The notes beneath the pieces were generated by a model. The model was not told the origin of the DNA and ran no database searches. It worked only from the letters and a program-made list of their open reading frames with translations. A DNA stretch of 64,000 nucleotides, taken from positions 3,472,992-3,536,991 of the forward strand of contig NZ_CP132333.1 in NCBI RefSeq assembly GCF_030758935.1, read 5' to 3'. Below, in pieces: positions 51,758 to 60,826 of this stretch; position 1 is the stretch's first letter, and each line of letters starts with the position of its first letter. Source of the stretch: Geothrix sp. PMB-07. Lineage in GTDB: Bacteria; Acidobacteriota; Holophagae; Holophagales; Holophagaceae. The position numbers and the translations under genes are program-made.

Positions 51758-51876
51758 AGGGGCAGCACGGATAATTTTTTGTTTTTAAATATTAAAAATA
51801 AATACTTTAACTACATTTTGAACAACAAAACACGCCATCAAACCATGAACAGAAATGTCATATAAACGCTTATTTT

Positions 51877-51890
51877 CTACATTTTTGTAA
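51877..51890. promoter_or_regulatory. TACA-N4-TGTA operator-like site upstream of amt
   Basis: CTACATTTTTGTAA lies 120 bp upstream of the -24/-12 element, in the right position for an activator site of a sigma54 promoter. The same motif occurs twice before the regulator gene (53456 and 53487). It is the only structure seen in the AT-rich half of the 398-bp gap between amt and the regulator. Confidence 0.45.
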
Positions 51891-51897
51891 CTTGCGA

Positions 51898-53436
51898 TTA
51901 CGCCGAGCGGAACCGCTCCGGCTCCAGGCCGTACTTCTGCACCTTGTAGTTCAGGATCCGCTCGGTGGTCTGCAGCAGCCGGGCAGCTCTGGAACGGTTG
52001 CCGCGGGCGGATTTCAGGGCATCCTGCAACAGGTCCCGCTCGAAGGCCGCCACGGCATCAGCCAGCCCGGCTCCGGGCAGGGTGTCGGACACTTCGGCGG
52101 TCTGCAGCGAGGGCGGCAGGTGGTGGGCATGGATGACGCCCCCCTCGGCCACGAGGATGGCCCGCTCGATGCAGTTCTCCAGTTCGCGCACATTGCCAGG
52201 CCAGTGGTAGGCGACCAGCATGTCGATGGCTGATGTGGAAATGCGCCGCACATCCTTGCCCTGGGCGGCGGCGATCTTTTCCACAAAGTGGTCCGCCAGC
52301 AGCACGATGTCCGCCTGCCGCTCTCGGAGCGGGGGCATGAACAGCTCGAAGACATGCAGGCGGTAGTAAAGATCCTCTCGAAAGGTCCCGGCCCGCACGG
52401 CCGCCTCCAGGTCGCGGTGGGTGGCGGCGACAAGGCGCACATCCACCTTCACGGGGCTCACACCGCCCAAGCGCTCGAACTCCCGCTCCTGCAGCACCCG
52501 CAGCAACTTCACCTGGGTGGCCGGAGACAGCTCGCCCACCTCGTCCAGAAACAGGGTGCCCCCGTTTGCCAGCTCGAAGCGGCCCTTCTTCTGATGCCGG
52601 GCATCCGTGAAGGCCCCGGGCTCGTAGCCGAACAGCTCCGACTCGATGAGGTTCTCCGGCAGGGCGCCGCAGCTCACCTTGATGAAGGGCTTGTCAGCCC
52701 TGGGCGAATTGTAGTGGAGGGCGTGGGCCGCCAATTCCTTGCCCGTGCCGGACTCGCCGCGGATGAGCACGGTGGTACTGCTGGGCGCTGCCTGGGCCAC
52801 GGCCTCGTAAACCCGCTGCATGGCGTGGCTGTGGCCGATGAGATGACGCAGGTCGTAGCGCTCCCGCAGATCCAGCCGCAGCTGCTGGTTCTCCTCGACG
52901 AGGCGCTGGCGATCCGCCGCCACCAGCCGCGCCACCTTCATGGCCAGGCCCACCATGGAAGCGGCAATCTGCAGCACCTTGGAGTCCCGCTCGTAGTCAC
53001 GCCGGGGATCGTGGCGCACCGTGAGACAGAGGGTGCCCGCCGTGCGCTGATCCAGGAAGACCGGCACGCAGAAAAAGGACAGCTCCACCTTCTTGCGCTT
53101 CTGCTCCTTCAACACGCCAGTGCGGTCCAGGAACAGCGGTTCCTGGCTGGCCCGGGGCAACACCACGGCCTTCCCACTGGCCAGGACTCGGCCATTGATG
53201 CCCTCGCCCGACTTGTAATGGGCCCGCTCCGTGGCCTGCCGGGAGAGCCCCCGCGCGGCCTCGATGCGCAGTCCCTTCCCTTCCTCATCCGCCAGCAGAA
53301 TGGCGCCGTTGATGGCGCCAAAGGCTTCGGAAAGGATCTCCAGCGCCCTGGGCAGGGCCACCCGAAGATCTGCGACAGCCAGGGCCTGACTCACCTCCAG
53401 GAGGGGCGAAAGGCGATGGACCTCGGAGGAGACCAT
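51898..53436 (-). CDS. Sigma54-dependent activator, NifA-like (GAF-AAA+-Fis HTH)
   Basis: 512 residues from ATG 53436 (GGAG 5-6 nt upstream; GTG 53442 is less supported). Residues 20-165 form a GAF sensor. The AAA+ domain has Walker A GESGTGKE, the sigma54-contact loop as GAFTDA rather than GAFTGA, and [11 protein letters not shown]. The C-terminal [26 protein letters not shown] is of the NifA type. It should activate sigma54 promoters such as that of amt, 140 bp after its stop. Nitrogen regulation is an inference from linkage; no nif genes are present. Confidence 0.93.
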   Translation of the reverse strand: MVSSEVHRLSPLLEVSQALAVADLRVALPRALEILSEAFGAINGAILLADEEGKGLRIEAARGLSRQATERAHYKSGEGINGRVLASGKAVVLPRASQEPLFLDRTGVLKEQKRKKVELSFFCVPVFLDQRTAGTLCLTVRHDPRRDYERDSKVLQIAASMVGLAMKVARLVAADRQRLVEENQQLRLDLRERYDLRHLIGHSHAMQRVYEAVAQAAPSSTTVLIRGESGTGKELAAHALHYNSPRADKPFIKVSCGALPENLIESELFGYEPGAFTDARHQKKGRFELANGGTLFLDEVGELSPATQVKLLRVLQEREFERLGGVSPVKVDVRLVAATHRDLEAAVRAGTFREDLYYRLHVFELFMPPLRERQADIVLLADHFVEKIAAAQGKDVRRISTSAIDMLVAYHWPGNVRELENCIERAILVAEGGVIHAHHLPPSLQTAEVSDTLPGAGLADAVAAFERDLLQDALKSARGNRSRAARLLQTTERILNYKVQKYGLEPERFRSA

Positions 53437-53454
53437 GGGCACTCCAAAAGTTGG

Positions 53455-53500
53455 CCTACAAAATTGTAGTTCAATTTACGAGAATCGACAATTTTGTAGG
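53455..53500. promoter_or_regulatory. Paired TACA-N4-TGTA sites in a 13-bp inverted repeat upstream of the activator gene
   Basis: CCTACAAAATTGT (53455-53467) and ACAATTTTGTAGG (53488-53500) are perfect inverted repeats separated by 20 bp. Each half carries a (T/G)ACA-N4-TGTA core. The pair lies 19-64 bp before the activator's ATG, suited to autoregulation. Confidence 0.6.
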
Positions 53501-53519
53501 CTCACCCTCTGGAGCACGT

Positions 53520-54737
53520 TTAACGGGTCTCTTCCCCCGCGCTGACCAGCACACCGTTGATGACGGTGCCCACGCAGTGGGTGGTGTACTCGAAGGGATC
53601 GCCATCGAACAGGGCCACATCGCCATCCTTGCCCGCCTCCAGGCTGCCCACGCGATCGGCGACACCGAGCAGCTTGGCGGGGGCCAGGGTCAGGGCCCGC
53701 AGCGTGTCCTCGAAGCCGAGGCCGTTGGCGGCAGCCATGGCGGCTTCCCAGAGCACCACGCGGGTCTTGGGCACATAGCCCTCGAAGCCGCTCTGGAACG
53801 AGAAGGGGATGCCTGCGGCCTGCAGCTTGGCGGCGGTCTCCAGGCTGAGGTTCTCCATGTCGCCAAAAGCGCGGGACATGGTGGGATGGAGAATCACGGG
53901 CACCCTGGCGGCCTTGAGCTCGTCCAGCACCAGGTAGGCCTCCGCGCCGCCATCCAGCACGATGTCCAGGTCGAACTCCTTGGCGAGGCGCAGCAGGGAC
54001 AGGATGTCCTGGGCGCGGTGGGCGGTCACCAGCAGGGGCACCTCCTTCTGCAGCACCTGGGCCATGACCTCTTTGCGGAGGTCCCGGGCGGGCTCCTTGC
54101 CCTTATCGCTGTCCTTCAGCTTCTTCGCGTATTCCTGAGCCGCCACCAGCTCGCCCCTCAGCATGGCGATCTGCTTGGCGCGGGTGCCCGGGGCCTTGCT
54201 CGCCTCCCGGGCCCGGGCTCCGTCTCCCAGGGTGGCCGCGACCATGGCCTGGGGCTTCAGCACGCCGCGGGTCACCTCGGTGGCGTCGGTCTTCACCACG
54301 AAGGTCTGGCCGCTGATGAGAGCGCCGGGGCCATGGCCCGTGTGCACGGTGGTGACGCCCAGGCTGCGCACGTAGCTCACCAGGGGATCGCGGCCGTTGT
54401 AGGCGTCCATGGCCCGCAGCTCAGGCTGCATCGGTGCCGAGGTCTCCAGCTGGTCCTGGTCGTGGGGCTGGTTCAGCAGGCCGGAAAGCCCCACGGTGCT
54501 GCGGCCATCCACGATGCCGGGGATGGCCACCTTGACGCGCTTCACCGTAAGCCCCGAAGGCACCTTGACGTCCGAGGCTTTGCCCACGGCGGTGATCTTG
54601 CCGTTCTGGATGAGCACCACGCCATCGGTGATCACAGGCCCTGCGGCCGTGTGCAGGGCTTCGGCCCGCACGGCCAGGGACTGGGCCTGGAGCGCGGCGG
54701 AGAGGGTGAAGCAGAGGATAAGGGCGAGGCGGCTCAC
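53520..54737 (-). CDS. Amidohydrolase-family protein lacking catalytic metal ligands
   Basis: 405 residues with a signal peptide ending ALQAQS. The composite domain (VLIQNGKITAVGKASDV) and TIM barrel align with the neighbour at 54734-56062, but where that has PGFVDTHSHIG this reads PGIVDGRSTVG; the downstream HTHRHDD is replaced by AHRAQD, LHHVSDAW by LDGGAEAY and HTDDP by QSGFEG. Metal binding is thus doubtful, suggesting a pseudoenzyme or a partner subunit. Its start overlaps the neighbour's stop by ATGA. Confidence 0.85.
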   Translation of the reverse strand: MSRLALILCFTLSAALQAQSLAVRAEALHTAAGPVITDGVVLIQNGKITAVGKASDVKVPSGLTVKRVKVAIPGIVDGRSTVGLSGLLNQPHDQDQLETSAPMQPELRAMDAYNGRDPLVSYVRSLGVTTVHTGHGPGALISGQTFVVKTDATEVTRGVLKPQAMVAATLGDGARAREASKAPGTRAKQIAMLRGELVAAQEYAKKLKDSDKGKEPARDLRKEVMAQVLQKEVPLLVTAHRAQDILSLLRLAKEFDLDIVLDGGAEAYLVLDELKAARVPVILHPTMSRAFGDMENLSLETAAKLQAAGIPFSFQSGFEGYVPKTRVVLWEAAMAAANGLGFEDTLRALTLAPAKLLGVADRVGSLEAGKDGDVALFDGDPFEYTTHCVGTVINGVLVSAGEETR

Positions 54738-56062
54738 TGGTAGGTCTCCTCGGCTTCCAGAGCCAAGAGGTGCGTGAGGTCGGCGGTGTCGTGGGTGGCC
54801 CCGGGCCCGCCCACGGCGTAGAGGCGGTGCTTGGGATTGGCGCGGTCGAAGACCTTGACCCCCTCCACCCAGGTTTCCTCCACATGGCTGTAGACGCTGA
54901 GGGGATCAGCGCTGAGCAGCAGGAAATCCGCATCCTTGCCCGGTTTCAGCGAGCCGATGCGGGCCTGCAGGTCCAACAGCTTGGCGCCGTTGAGGGTCAT
55001 GGCCTCCAGGGCCGCCTTGCGGGTCATGCCCGCACGCACCGACAGCCCGGCCTCGCGGACGAACCAGCGGGAATCGGTGATGGGATCGTCCGTGTGGAAA
55101 CCCGCCACCACGCCGGCCTTCTCCAGGGCGGCGCCGTTGGTCATGCGCAGGTCCTTGGTCTCCAGCTTGCCGCCGGGGCTGTCCAGCGCGATGAAGGAGG
55201 CTCCCACCCCTGCCTTCGCGATCTCATCAGCCACCATCCAGGCATCGCTCACGTGGTGCAGCACCACCTTGAAGCCGAACTCCTTCTGCAGGCGCAGCAC
55301 CGTGAAGATGTCATCGTGACGGTGGGTGTGGTGGTGGACCACGCGCTTGCCCTCCAGCACCTCCACCAGGGCTTCCATGGCCAGGTCGCGGGCGGGCTTC
55401 TTCTTGGGATCGTCGCCAGCCTCTTTCAGCTTGCGCTGGTAATCCTGGGCCTTCACGAACTGCTCCCGCACCAGCGCGGCGCTCTTCGCCCGCGTGCCCG
55501 GGAAAGGGCCCGTGGTGCGCCGGGGATTCGTCCCGTTGGCCATCTTCATGCCGCCGAGATAACTTCCGTTGGGCAGCTTGCCCATGGCCAGCGCGTCGAT
55601 GGTCTGCCCTTCGCGCAGCTTGAGGTACATGGTCTGGCCGCTGAGCAGGTGACCCGATCCGGGCATCACGTTCACGGAGGTAATGCCACCCGCGCGGGCG
55701 CGCATCACCGTGGCGCTGGCCAGGTTCAGGCTATCGGATACACGCACATCGGGCTGGATGGGCGCGGTGCCGTCGGCCCCCTCGGCGCTGCCGATGTGGC
55801 TGTGGGTGTCCACGAAACCGGGCATGATGACCTTGCCCTTGGCATCGTGGCGAACGGCATCGGCGGGAATGCTCGTGCCGGGGCCACCCAGGGCGAGGAT
55901 CTTCCCCCCCTGGACCACGAGCACGCCATTGTCGATGTCGAGGCCTTCCACGGGGATGATCCGGGCGCCAAGGAATGCCTGGGGCTTGTCCTGGGCCGCG
56001 AGGGGCAGAAGCGCGAGGTTCCATGCCAGGGCATGGGCCAGCGCGGAATGCAGTGGTTTCAT
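54734..56062 (-). CDS. Secreted metal-dependent amidohydrolase (imidazolonepropionase-like)
   Basis: 442 residues with a signal peptide ending LPLAAQ. The metal motif is PGFVDTHSHIG (His 87 and 89), followed by HHHTHRHDD, VVLHHVSDAW and GFHTDDPITDS, consistent with an intact binuclear amidohydrolase barrel. The substrate is unknown; related secreted enzymes act on cyclic amides or dipeptides. A hairpin (GGGGGC-GGA-GCCCCC) directly before the ATG contains the SD core and may limit translation. The degenerate paralogue follows with a 4-nt overlap. Confidence 0.9.
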   Translation of the reverse strand: MKPLHSALAHALAWNLALLPLAAQDKPQAFLGARIIPVEGLDIDNGVLVVQGGKILALGGPGTSIPADAVRHDAKGKVIMPGFVDTHSHIGSAEGADGTAPIQPDVRVSDSLNLASATVMRARAGGITSVNVMPGSGHLLSGQTMYLKLREGQTIDALAMGKLPNGSYLGGMKMANGTNPRRTTGPFPGTRAKSAALVREQFVKAQDYQRKLKEAGDDPKKKPARDLAMEALVEVLEGKRVVHHHTHRHDDIFTVLRLQKEFGFKVVLHHVSDAWMVADEIAKAGVGASFIALDSPGGKLETKDLRMTNGAALEKAGVVAGFHTDDPITDSRWFVREAGLSVRAGMTRKAALEAMTLNGAKLLDLQARIGSLKPGKDADFLLLSADPLSVYSHVEETWVEGVKVFDRANPKHRLYAVGGPGATHDTADLTHLLALEAEETYQ

Positions 56063-56108
56063 GGGGGGGCTCCGCCCCCGATTCTAGCCATCACCTTGTG
56101 AGGTTCAA

Positions 56109-57221
56109 TCAGAATCCCGTGTCCCCACAAGATTCCTGCGGAACAGCCAAGGGTCGCCCCATGAACAGCGTGCCCTGCGCGATGCCCCGCAGGGTGTTCA
56201 CCAGGATGTAGGCCCAAAGGGCGATGAGCAGCAGTGTGAGGAAGATCGCGTAGCCCTGGGTGAGGGCCGATGGGAACCGCGCCGCCACCTTCTGGCTGCC
56301 GATGGTATAGGCCGCCAGGGGGAACACGAAGGCCCACCAGCCCAGTCCGAAGGGGATGCCGCCACGGCGCAGCTGGTAGAGGCAGATGAGCGCGATGAGG
56401 GCCAGAATCCACATGCCGAAGCCCCAGACCGTGGCTGCGGCGATGGCGAAGAGGCCGGTTTCCGTCACCAGGCCCAGGGTCTTCGCGTGGCCTCCCAGAT
56501 CCAGCAGCCCGCTCATGGCGAGGCCCGCGGCGCTGAGAAAGATGCCGAAGGTGGGCGTGGTTTCCGCCGGGGGCAGCGGGTGCTGGGCCAAGCGCACGAA
56601 GATGATGGCGCCCACGAAGAGAAGCAAGAAGAAGCCGATGCCGAACATGGCGGCGTTCATGGCGAAGACCGTCAAGGCCCAGGCGGGGTGGAGGGAGAGC
56701 ACGGAACCCAACACCTGGTTGCCGAGCAGGAGCAGAGCCATGTTGGCGATGGGCGCCATGATCCAGGAGAAGTTCATGGTGTCCGGATCCGGCGGCGTCT
56801 CCGTGCGGATGAAACGGAAGGTGGTGAAGAGCGTGAACGCGGCCACGCCCACAATGGCCACCGCCCAGCAGCCGAGCATGAGAGCGAAGGTCCATTCCCG
56901 TCCCAGGAAGGGGGCCCAGATGAGATGGATGTTGGTGCCGAGGATCACCGTGGCCACAGGCATGGTGACGAAGAAATTCGTGGTGATGGGATGGTGCAGA
57001 TCCCGCCGCACGTACTCGAAATGCCGGAGCCAGCGCAGCAGCCAGGGGAAGAGCAACACGAGGTAGGTCAGATCCGCCAGGGCCGCGATGGCGAAGCTCC
57101 CACGCCAGAGGGACGGGAATTGCCGCTCCCAAAGGAACAGGATGTTCGCCAAGCCGCCGGTGCCCATGACCACGGCAAACCACCCTGGCGCGAAATGCTT
57201 GATGGCGTGCTTCTCCTGCAT
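56109..57221 (-). CDS. TDT-family transporter (tellurite-resistance/C4-dicarboxylate type)
   Basis: 370 residues from ATG 57221 (AGGGG 6 nt upstream; TTG 57227 less likely). Ten hydrophobic helices and FAPGWFAVVMGTGGLANILF at the N terminus identify the TehA/Mae1/SLAC1 family, which transports C4-dicarboxylates, sulfite or other anions. The specific solute is not deducible. It lies 46 bp upstream of the amidohydrolase pair on the same strand. Confidence 0.9.
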   Translation of the reverse strand: MQEKHAIKHFAPGWFAVVMGTGGLANILFLWERQFPSLWRGSFAIAALADLTYLVLLFPWLLRWLRHFEYVRRDLHHPITTNFFVTMPVATVILGTNIHLIWAPFLGREWTFALMLGCWAVAIVGVAAFTLFTTFRFIRTETPPDPDTMNFSWIMAPIANMALLLLGNQVLGSVLSLHPAWALTVFAMNAAMFGIGFFLLLFVGAIIFVRLAQHPLPPAETTPTFGIFLSAAGLAMSGLLDLGGHAKTLGLVTETGLFAIAAATVWGFGMWILALIALICLYQLRRGGIPFGLGWWAFVFPLAAYTIGSQKVAARFPSALTQGYAIFLTLLLIALWAYILVNTLRGIAQGTLFMGRPLAVPQESCGDTGF

Positions 57222-57290
57222 CCTCAACCCCTGCTCGAAATCTAGCAGTGGCTCGCCACCTCACCAAATGGAGCGCCGCAGATCGCAGGC

Positions 57291-58025
57291 TCAGTTCCCG
57301 TTTCGCCTTCCGAGGGCTTCCGCGGCCCGGCGCTTCGCCTCTTCGATCTGGGAGCGAGTCAGGCTCCGCTCCACCACCCGGAGGGATTCCGAAGCCTGCG
57401 GATTGCCGCCCTCCTTGGCCCGCAGCAGCCAGGCATAGGCCTGGACGCTGTCCTTGGGTACGCCATCGCCTTCTGCGCACATGAGGCCCAGGCAACCCTG
57501 CGCATAGGGCTCGCCCTGCTTCGCGGCGCTGTCGAGCCATTTCAAGGCTTCCCGGGAATCCCGCGGCACCCCTTCGCCCAGGTAGTACATGGCCCCCAGC
57601 CGAGCCTGTGCCTCCACTTGCCCCTTCTCGGAAGCCAGGCGGAACCACTTCGCCGCCTCGGCGATGTCCTGGCGTACCTCTTCACCCAGGCAGTAGAGTT
57701 CGCCCAAAAGCGTCTGGGCGCGGGCGTCCCCGCCTTCGGCGGCCCGGCGGTACCACTTCAGCCCTTCGGCAGAATCCTTGGGCAGCCCCTCGCCCTGGAA
57801 GTACCTCGTCCCCAGTTGAATCTGGGCATCGGCATCACCCTGCTCTGCCGCGCTGCGGCATCGTGTGACCTCCCTGGCCATCTCGCACACCCCATCGGCG
57901 GTGGGCCGGAGGACGTCGAGGAGCGAACCGACCGACTGGCCCGTCACTGCCCTCGGGCCTTTCGGCTGGGTATCGGCCAGCACGGGGGCCGTCAAGACAG
58001 TGAAGGCCATCAGGTATCGCAGCAT
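57291..58025 (-). CDS. Sel1-repeat exported protein
   Basis: 244 residues from ATG 58025 with AGGAG 5 nt before it. After a signal peptide, four Sel1 units are seen (GDADAQIQLGTRYFQGEGLPKD, GDARAQTLLGELYCLGEEV and so on), giving an alpha-solenoid for protein-protein contacts. The end is basic (EAKRRAAEALGRRNGN). The function is unknown; such proteins often scaffold envelope complexes. The 259-bp gap to the next gene holds only the terminator at 58223. Confidence 0.87.
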   Translation of the reverse strand: MLRYLMAFTVLTAPVLADTQPKGPRAVTGQSVGSLLDVLRPTADGVCEMAREVTRCRSAAEQGDADAQIQLGTRYFQGEGLPKDSAEGLKWYRRAAEGGDARAQTLLGELYCLGEEVRQDIAEAAKWFRLASEKGQVEAQARLGAMYYLGEGVPRDSREALKWLDSAAKQGEPYAQGCLGLMCAEGDGVPKDSVQAYAWLLRAKEGGNPQASESLRVVERSLTRSQIEEAKRRAAEALGRRNGN

Positions 58026-58222
58026 CGCCACTCCTTCCCAGCGGAATTCCCAGGCGCATTCAGGGACAGCCCTTCGGCTGGCTTTGGCCTTCAGCCGTTC
58101 TGGGCGGCATGACCTGCCCTAACAACTAAGACCCAGCCTTCAGGTGTGCATCACCTGTGCCAACAGACACGCCCTCGCATCGGCATCCACCCCGCCGCGG
58201 ATGAGTCCCATCAGTCAAAAAC

Positions 58223-58261
58223 ATCGAGGGCACCTCCGGAAGTTCCGCAGGTGCCCTCGAT
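58223..58261 (-). terminator. Intrinsic terminator downstream of the Fe-S oxidoreductase gene
   Basis: A perfect 13-bp stem with a 13-nt loop is followed on the minus strand by TGTTTTTG, 24 bp after the stop codon. The opposite strand ends in ATTTTC, so it may act weakly in both directions. Confidence 0.88.
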
Positions 58262-58284
58262 TTTCAGCCGGGTGGTTTGCAGGC

Positions 58285-60321
58285 TTACTTCAGCGACTTC
58301 GCCGCCAGTTCCAGGATGTCCGTGGTGGCCACGCCCTCGTGGTTGGTTTCGCCCGCGGCGTTGTTCAGCATGACGTTGCAGAAGGGGCAGCCCACGGCAA
58401 TGGTGGTGGCCTTTGTCGCCACGGCCTGCTCGAAGCGCTCGTGGTTCACGCGCTTGCCCAGGTGCTCTTCCAGCCAGAAACGGCCGCCGCCCGCGCCGCA
58501 GCACATGGTGGCCTCGCCGTGCTTGTCCATCTCCGTGAGCTTCACGCCAGGGATGGCGTCGAGGATGGCGCGGGGCGCTTCCACCTGGCCGTTGTAGCGG
58601 CTGAGGTAGCAGGGATCGTGGTAGGTCAGATCCACGTCCACGGTCTGCTCCATCTTCAGCTTGCCCTCGCTGATGAGCTTGGCCACCAGCTCGGTGCCAT
58701 GCACCACCTCGAACTCGCCCCCGAAAGCGGGGTATTCATTCTTCAGCGTGTTCAGGCAGTGGGGGCAGTTGGTGATGACCTTCTTCACCTCATAGCCCTT
58801 GAGCAGCTCGACATTGGTTTCCGTGGCCGTCTGGAAGAGGTACTCATTGCCCAGGCGCCGGGCGGATTCACAGGTGCAGCTTTCTTCCTTGCCCAGGATG
58901 GCGAAGGACACATTGGCGGCCTTCAGCAGCTTCACCAGGGCCTGGCTGACCTTCTGGCCCGCGGCATCGTAGCTGCCCGCGCAGCCCACCCAGAAGAGGT
59001 ATTCGGCCTCGGGGTTGTCGGCGAGGGTGGGGACTTCCAGCCCTTCGGCCCACTTGGCGCGATCCGCCTGGGGCAGGTTCCAGGGGTTGCCCTGGCGCTC
59101 CATGCCCTTGAAGGCGGTCTGGGCCTCGTCGGGGAAGTTGCTCTCCTCGAGCGTGAGGTAGCGGCGCATGCCCACCAGCTTGTCCACGAAGCTGATTTCC
59201 AGCGGACAGGCCCACTCGCAGTAGCCGCAGCTCGTGCAGGCCCAGATGGTGTCCTGGCTGATCCAGCCTTCGAGCTGCTCCTTGCTCCAGGGGGCGTGCT
59301 CCTGCTCGCGGTGCCACACGGCGCCTTCGGGCACGGGGCCGCCGATGAGGGGGCGGTCCTCGGGCGCCGGCTTGTCCTGGCCCATCTGCTCAAGCGGCGT
59401 GGCCTTCAGGTAGTCGCGCAGGTCATTGCCGAAATCCTTGGGCCGGAGCGGCTTGCCCGTAAGCGTGGTCGGGCAGTTCTCCAGGCAGCGGCCGCACTCC
59501 ACACAGGTGTAGAAGTCGAGCATCTGCTTCCAGGTGAAATCCTGGATCTTGTTGATGCCGAAATGCTCGGCCTCCAGATCCATGGGCTTCAGGTTCTTGT
59601 TCGGCTCCAGCTCGCGGAAGTAGATGTTGAAGAGCGACGTGAACACGTGGAAGTGCTTGGAGTAGGGCAGGAAGTTGGCGAAGAAATAGAGGATGCCCAG
59701 ATGCAGCCACCACATGCTCTTGTAGAGCACCAGCAGGCCCGTACCACCCAGGGGACGCAGCAGGTTGGCGATGAAGAGGCTCACGGGCGCCCAGGCCTTC
59801 CAGGCTGGGTTGTGCAGCCAGATGTAGGCGCCATCCGCCAGCAGGTCGGTGACCATCAACCCGCCGATGAGGCTCAGGGTGGCCCAGGCATCCCAGGAGT
59901 TCTCGAGCCGCCAAGGCTTCACCACCAGGCGACGCCAGGCGGCGAGGCCCAGCCCCAGCACCACCAGGGCCTCGAAGATGTCCTTGGTGGCCTGGTAGCC
60001 ATATCCAAAAGCGCCCAGGGCCTCCGTCATGTGGAAAGCCGGGAACAGGCCTTCCAGCACCAGGCCGATGCTGCGGAGCGACAGGACGCAGAACCCCCAG
60101 AAGATGAGGATGTGGTAGAAGCCTGCGTATTTGTCGCGCACCATGCGCTTCTGCAGGATCGCCAGGGTGAGCACGCCCTTCAGGCGCACCCAGGGCTGAT
60201 CGAAGCGATTCGCGGGTAGACCCGCCTTGAGCGTGGCCAGTCGCTGACGCATGGTCCAGGCGAAGAAGCCCAGCGCCCCAAGGGTCATGATCCAGAACAA
60301 CGCGACTTCCAGGGCCTTCAT
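58285..60321 (-). CDS. Membrane heterodisulfide-reductase-like Fe-S oxidoreductase (ETF:quinone oxidoreductase type)
   Basis: 678 residues from ATG 60321 (AAGGAG 6 nt upstream). The first 260 residues carry about six TM helices of the NarI-like cytochrome b type. Two [4Fe-4S] motifs follow, CVECGRCLENCP and CTSCGYCEWACP, then two CCG domains (CPHCLNTLKNEYP; HDPCYLSRY; CCGAGGGRF; GCPFCNVML). This fusion matches EMO/DsrMK-like proteins that link electron-transfer flavoprotein to menaquinone in fatty-acid oxidation. etfAB are not adjacent, so the partner is inferred. Confidence 0.9.
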   Translation of the reverse strand: MKALEVALFWIMTLGALGFFAWTMRQRLATLKAGLPANRFDQPWVRLKGVLTLAILQKRMVRDKYAGFYHILIFWGFCVLSLRSIGLVLEGLFPAFHMTEALGAFGYGYQATKDIFEALVVLGLGLAAWRRLVVKPWRLENSWDAWATLSLIGGLMVTDLLADGAYIWLHNPAWKAWAPVSLFIANLLRPLGGTGLLVLYKSMWWLHLGILYFFANFLPYSKHFHVFTSLFNIYFRELEPNKNLKPMDLEAEHFGINKIQDFTWKQMLDFYTCVECGRCLENCPTTLTGKPLRPKDFGNDLRDYLKATPLEQMGQDKPAPEDRPLIGGPVPEGAVWHREQEHAPWSKEQLEGWISQDTIWACTSCGYCEWACPLEISFVDKLVGMRRYLTLEESNFPDEAQTAFKGMERQGNPWNLPQADRAKWAEGLEVPTLADNPEAEYLFWVGCAGSYDAAGQKVSQALVKLLKAANVSFAILGKEESCTCESARRLGNEYLFQTATETNVELLKGYEVKKVITNCPHCLNTLKNEYPAFGGEFEVVHGTELVAKLISEGKLKMEQTVDVDLTYHDPCYLSRYNGQVEAPRAILDAIPGVKLTEMDKHGEATMCCGAGGGRFWLEEHLGKRVNHERFEQAVATKATTIAVGCPFCNVMLNNAAGETNHEGVATTDILELAAKSLK

Positions 60322-60472
60322 GTGGGTCTCCTTGCGCTCGGGGGTTCGCGGAATGGCAGGACCATCCCCATTCAACAACCCCATAGTCAGGTATGGTGGG
60401 CTCGAAGGCAAAGTGTAGCCGTGGCCATGCGAAACTGGAGGCTCGACCTGGAGTCAGTTCCCGGAGTTCCCT

Positions 60473-60826
60473 TTGGCCCCTGCCCCCGCCCTCCATTTTG
60501 AAGCCGCCGTGACCCGGCCCCTTTCCGTGGTGTTCCAGACCGGCGACCGCTGGGAAGGCCACGACTACACCGTGGAGGTGATCACCACCCGCCAGGGCCT
60601 CGATGGCTTCGACGTGGTGGTGGATTTCCGCGATCTGGAGGCCGCCCTGGACCGCAGTCTGGCGCCCTTGCAGGGAAGGCTGCTCTCCGAGGTGGGCCTG
60701 GCTGGCCCGCTCGCCCTGGCCCAGCGCCTGCTGGCGGAACTCCCCCCCTTCGTGGCCGCCCCAGCACGCCTGCGTGAAGTGGCCCTGACCGATGGGCGGG
60801 GTCGACGCCTGGCCGTTCAGGCCTAG
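60473..60826 (+). CDS. Degenerate PTPS/QueD-like protein
   Basis: 117 residues from TTG 60473, with GGAG 6 nt upstream. FEAAV at the N terminus, GHDYTVEV and VVDFRDLEAAL match the T-fold of 6-pyruvoyl-tetrahydropterin synthase/QueD. The usual zinc His cluster and catalytic Cys are missing (only GHDY retains one His), so the usual reaction is unlikely. It overlaps or abuts the signal peptidase gene that follows. The assignment is from motif spacing and remains tentative. Confidence 0.6.
   Translation: MAPAPALHFEAAVTRPLSVVFQTGDRWEGHDYTVEVITTRQGLDGFDVVVDFRDLEAALDRSLAPLQGRLLSEVGLAGPLALAQRLLAELPPFVAAPARLREVALTDGRGRRLAVQA

Noticed and set aside
51768-51897. AT-rich block as a possible foreign island or att site
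   Set aside because: It is short, lies between linked genes and is better explained as an activator-bound promoter region.
58144-60219. Plus-strand reading frame of about 690 codons
   Set aside because: It is antisense to the Fe-S oxidoreductase and runs through its terminator.
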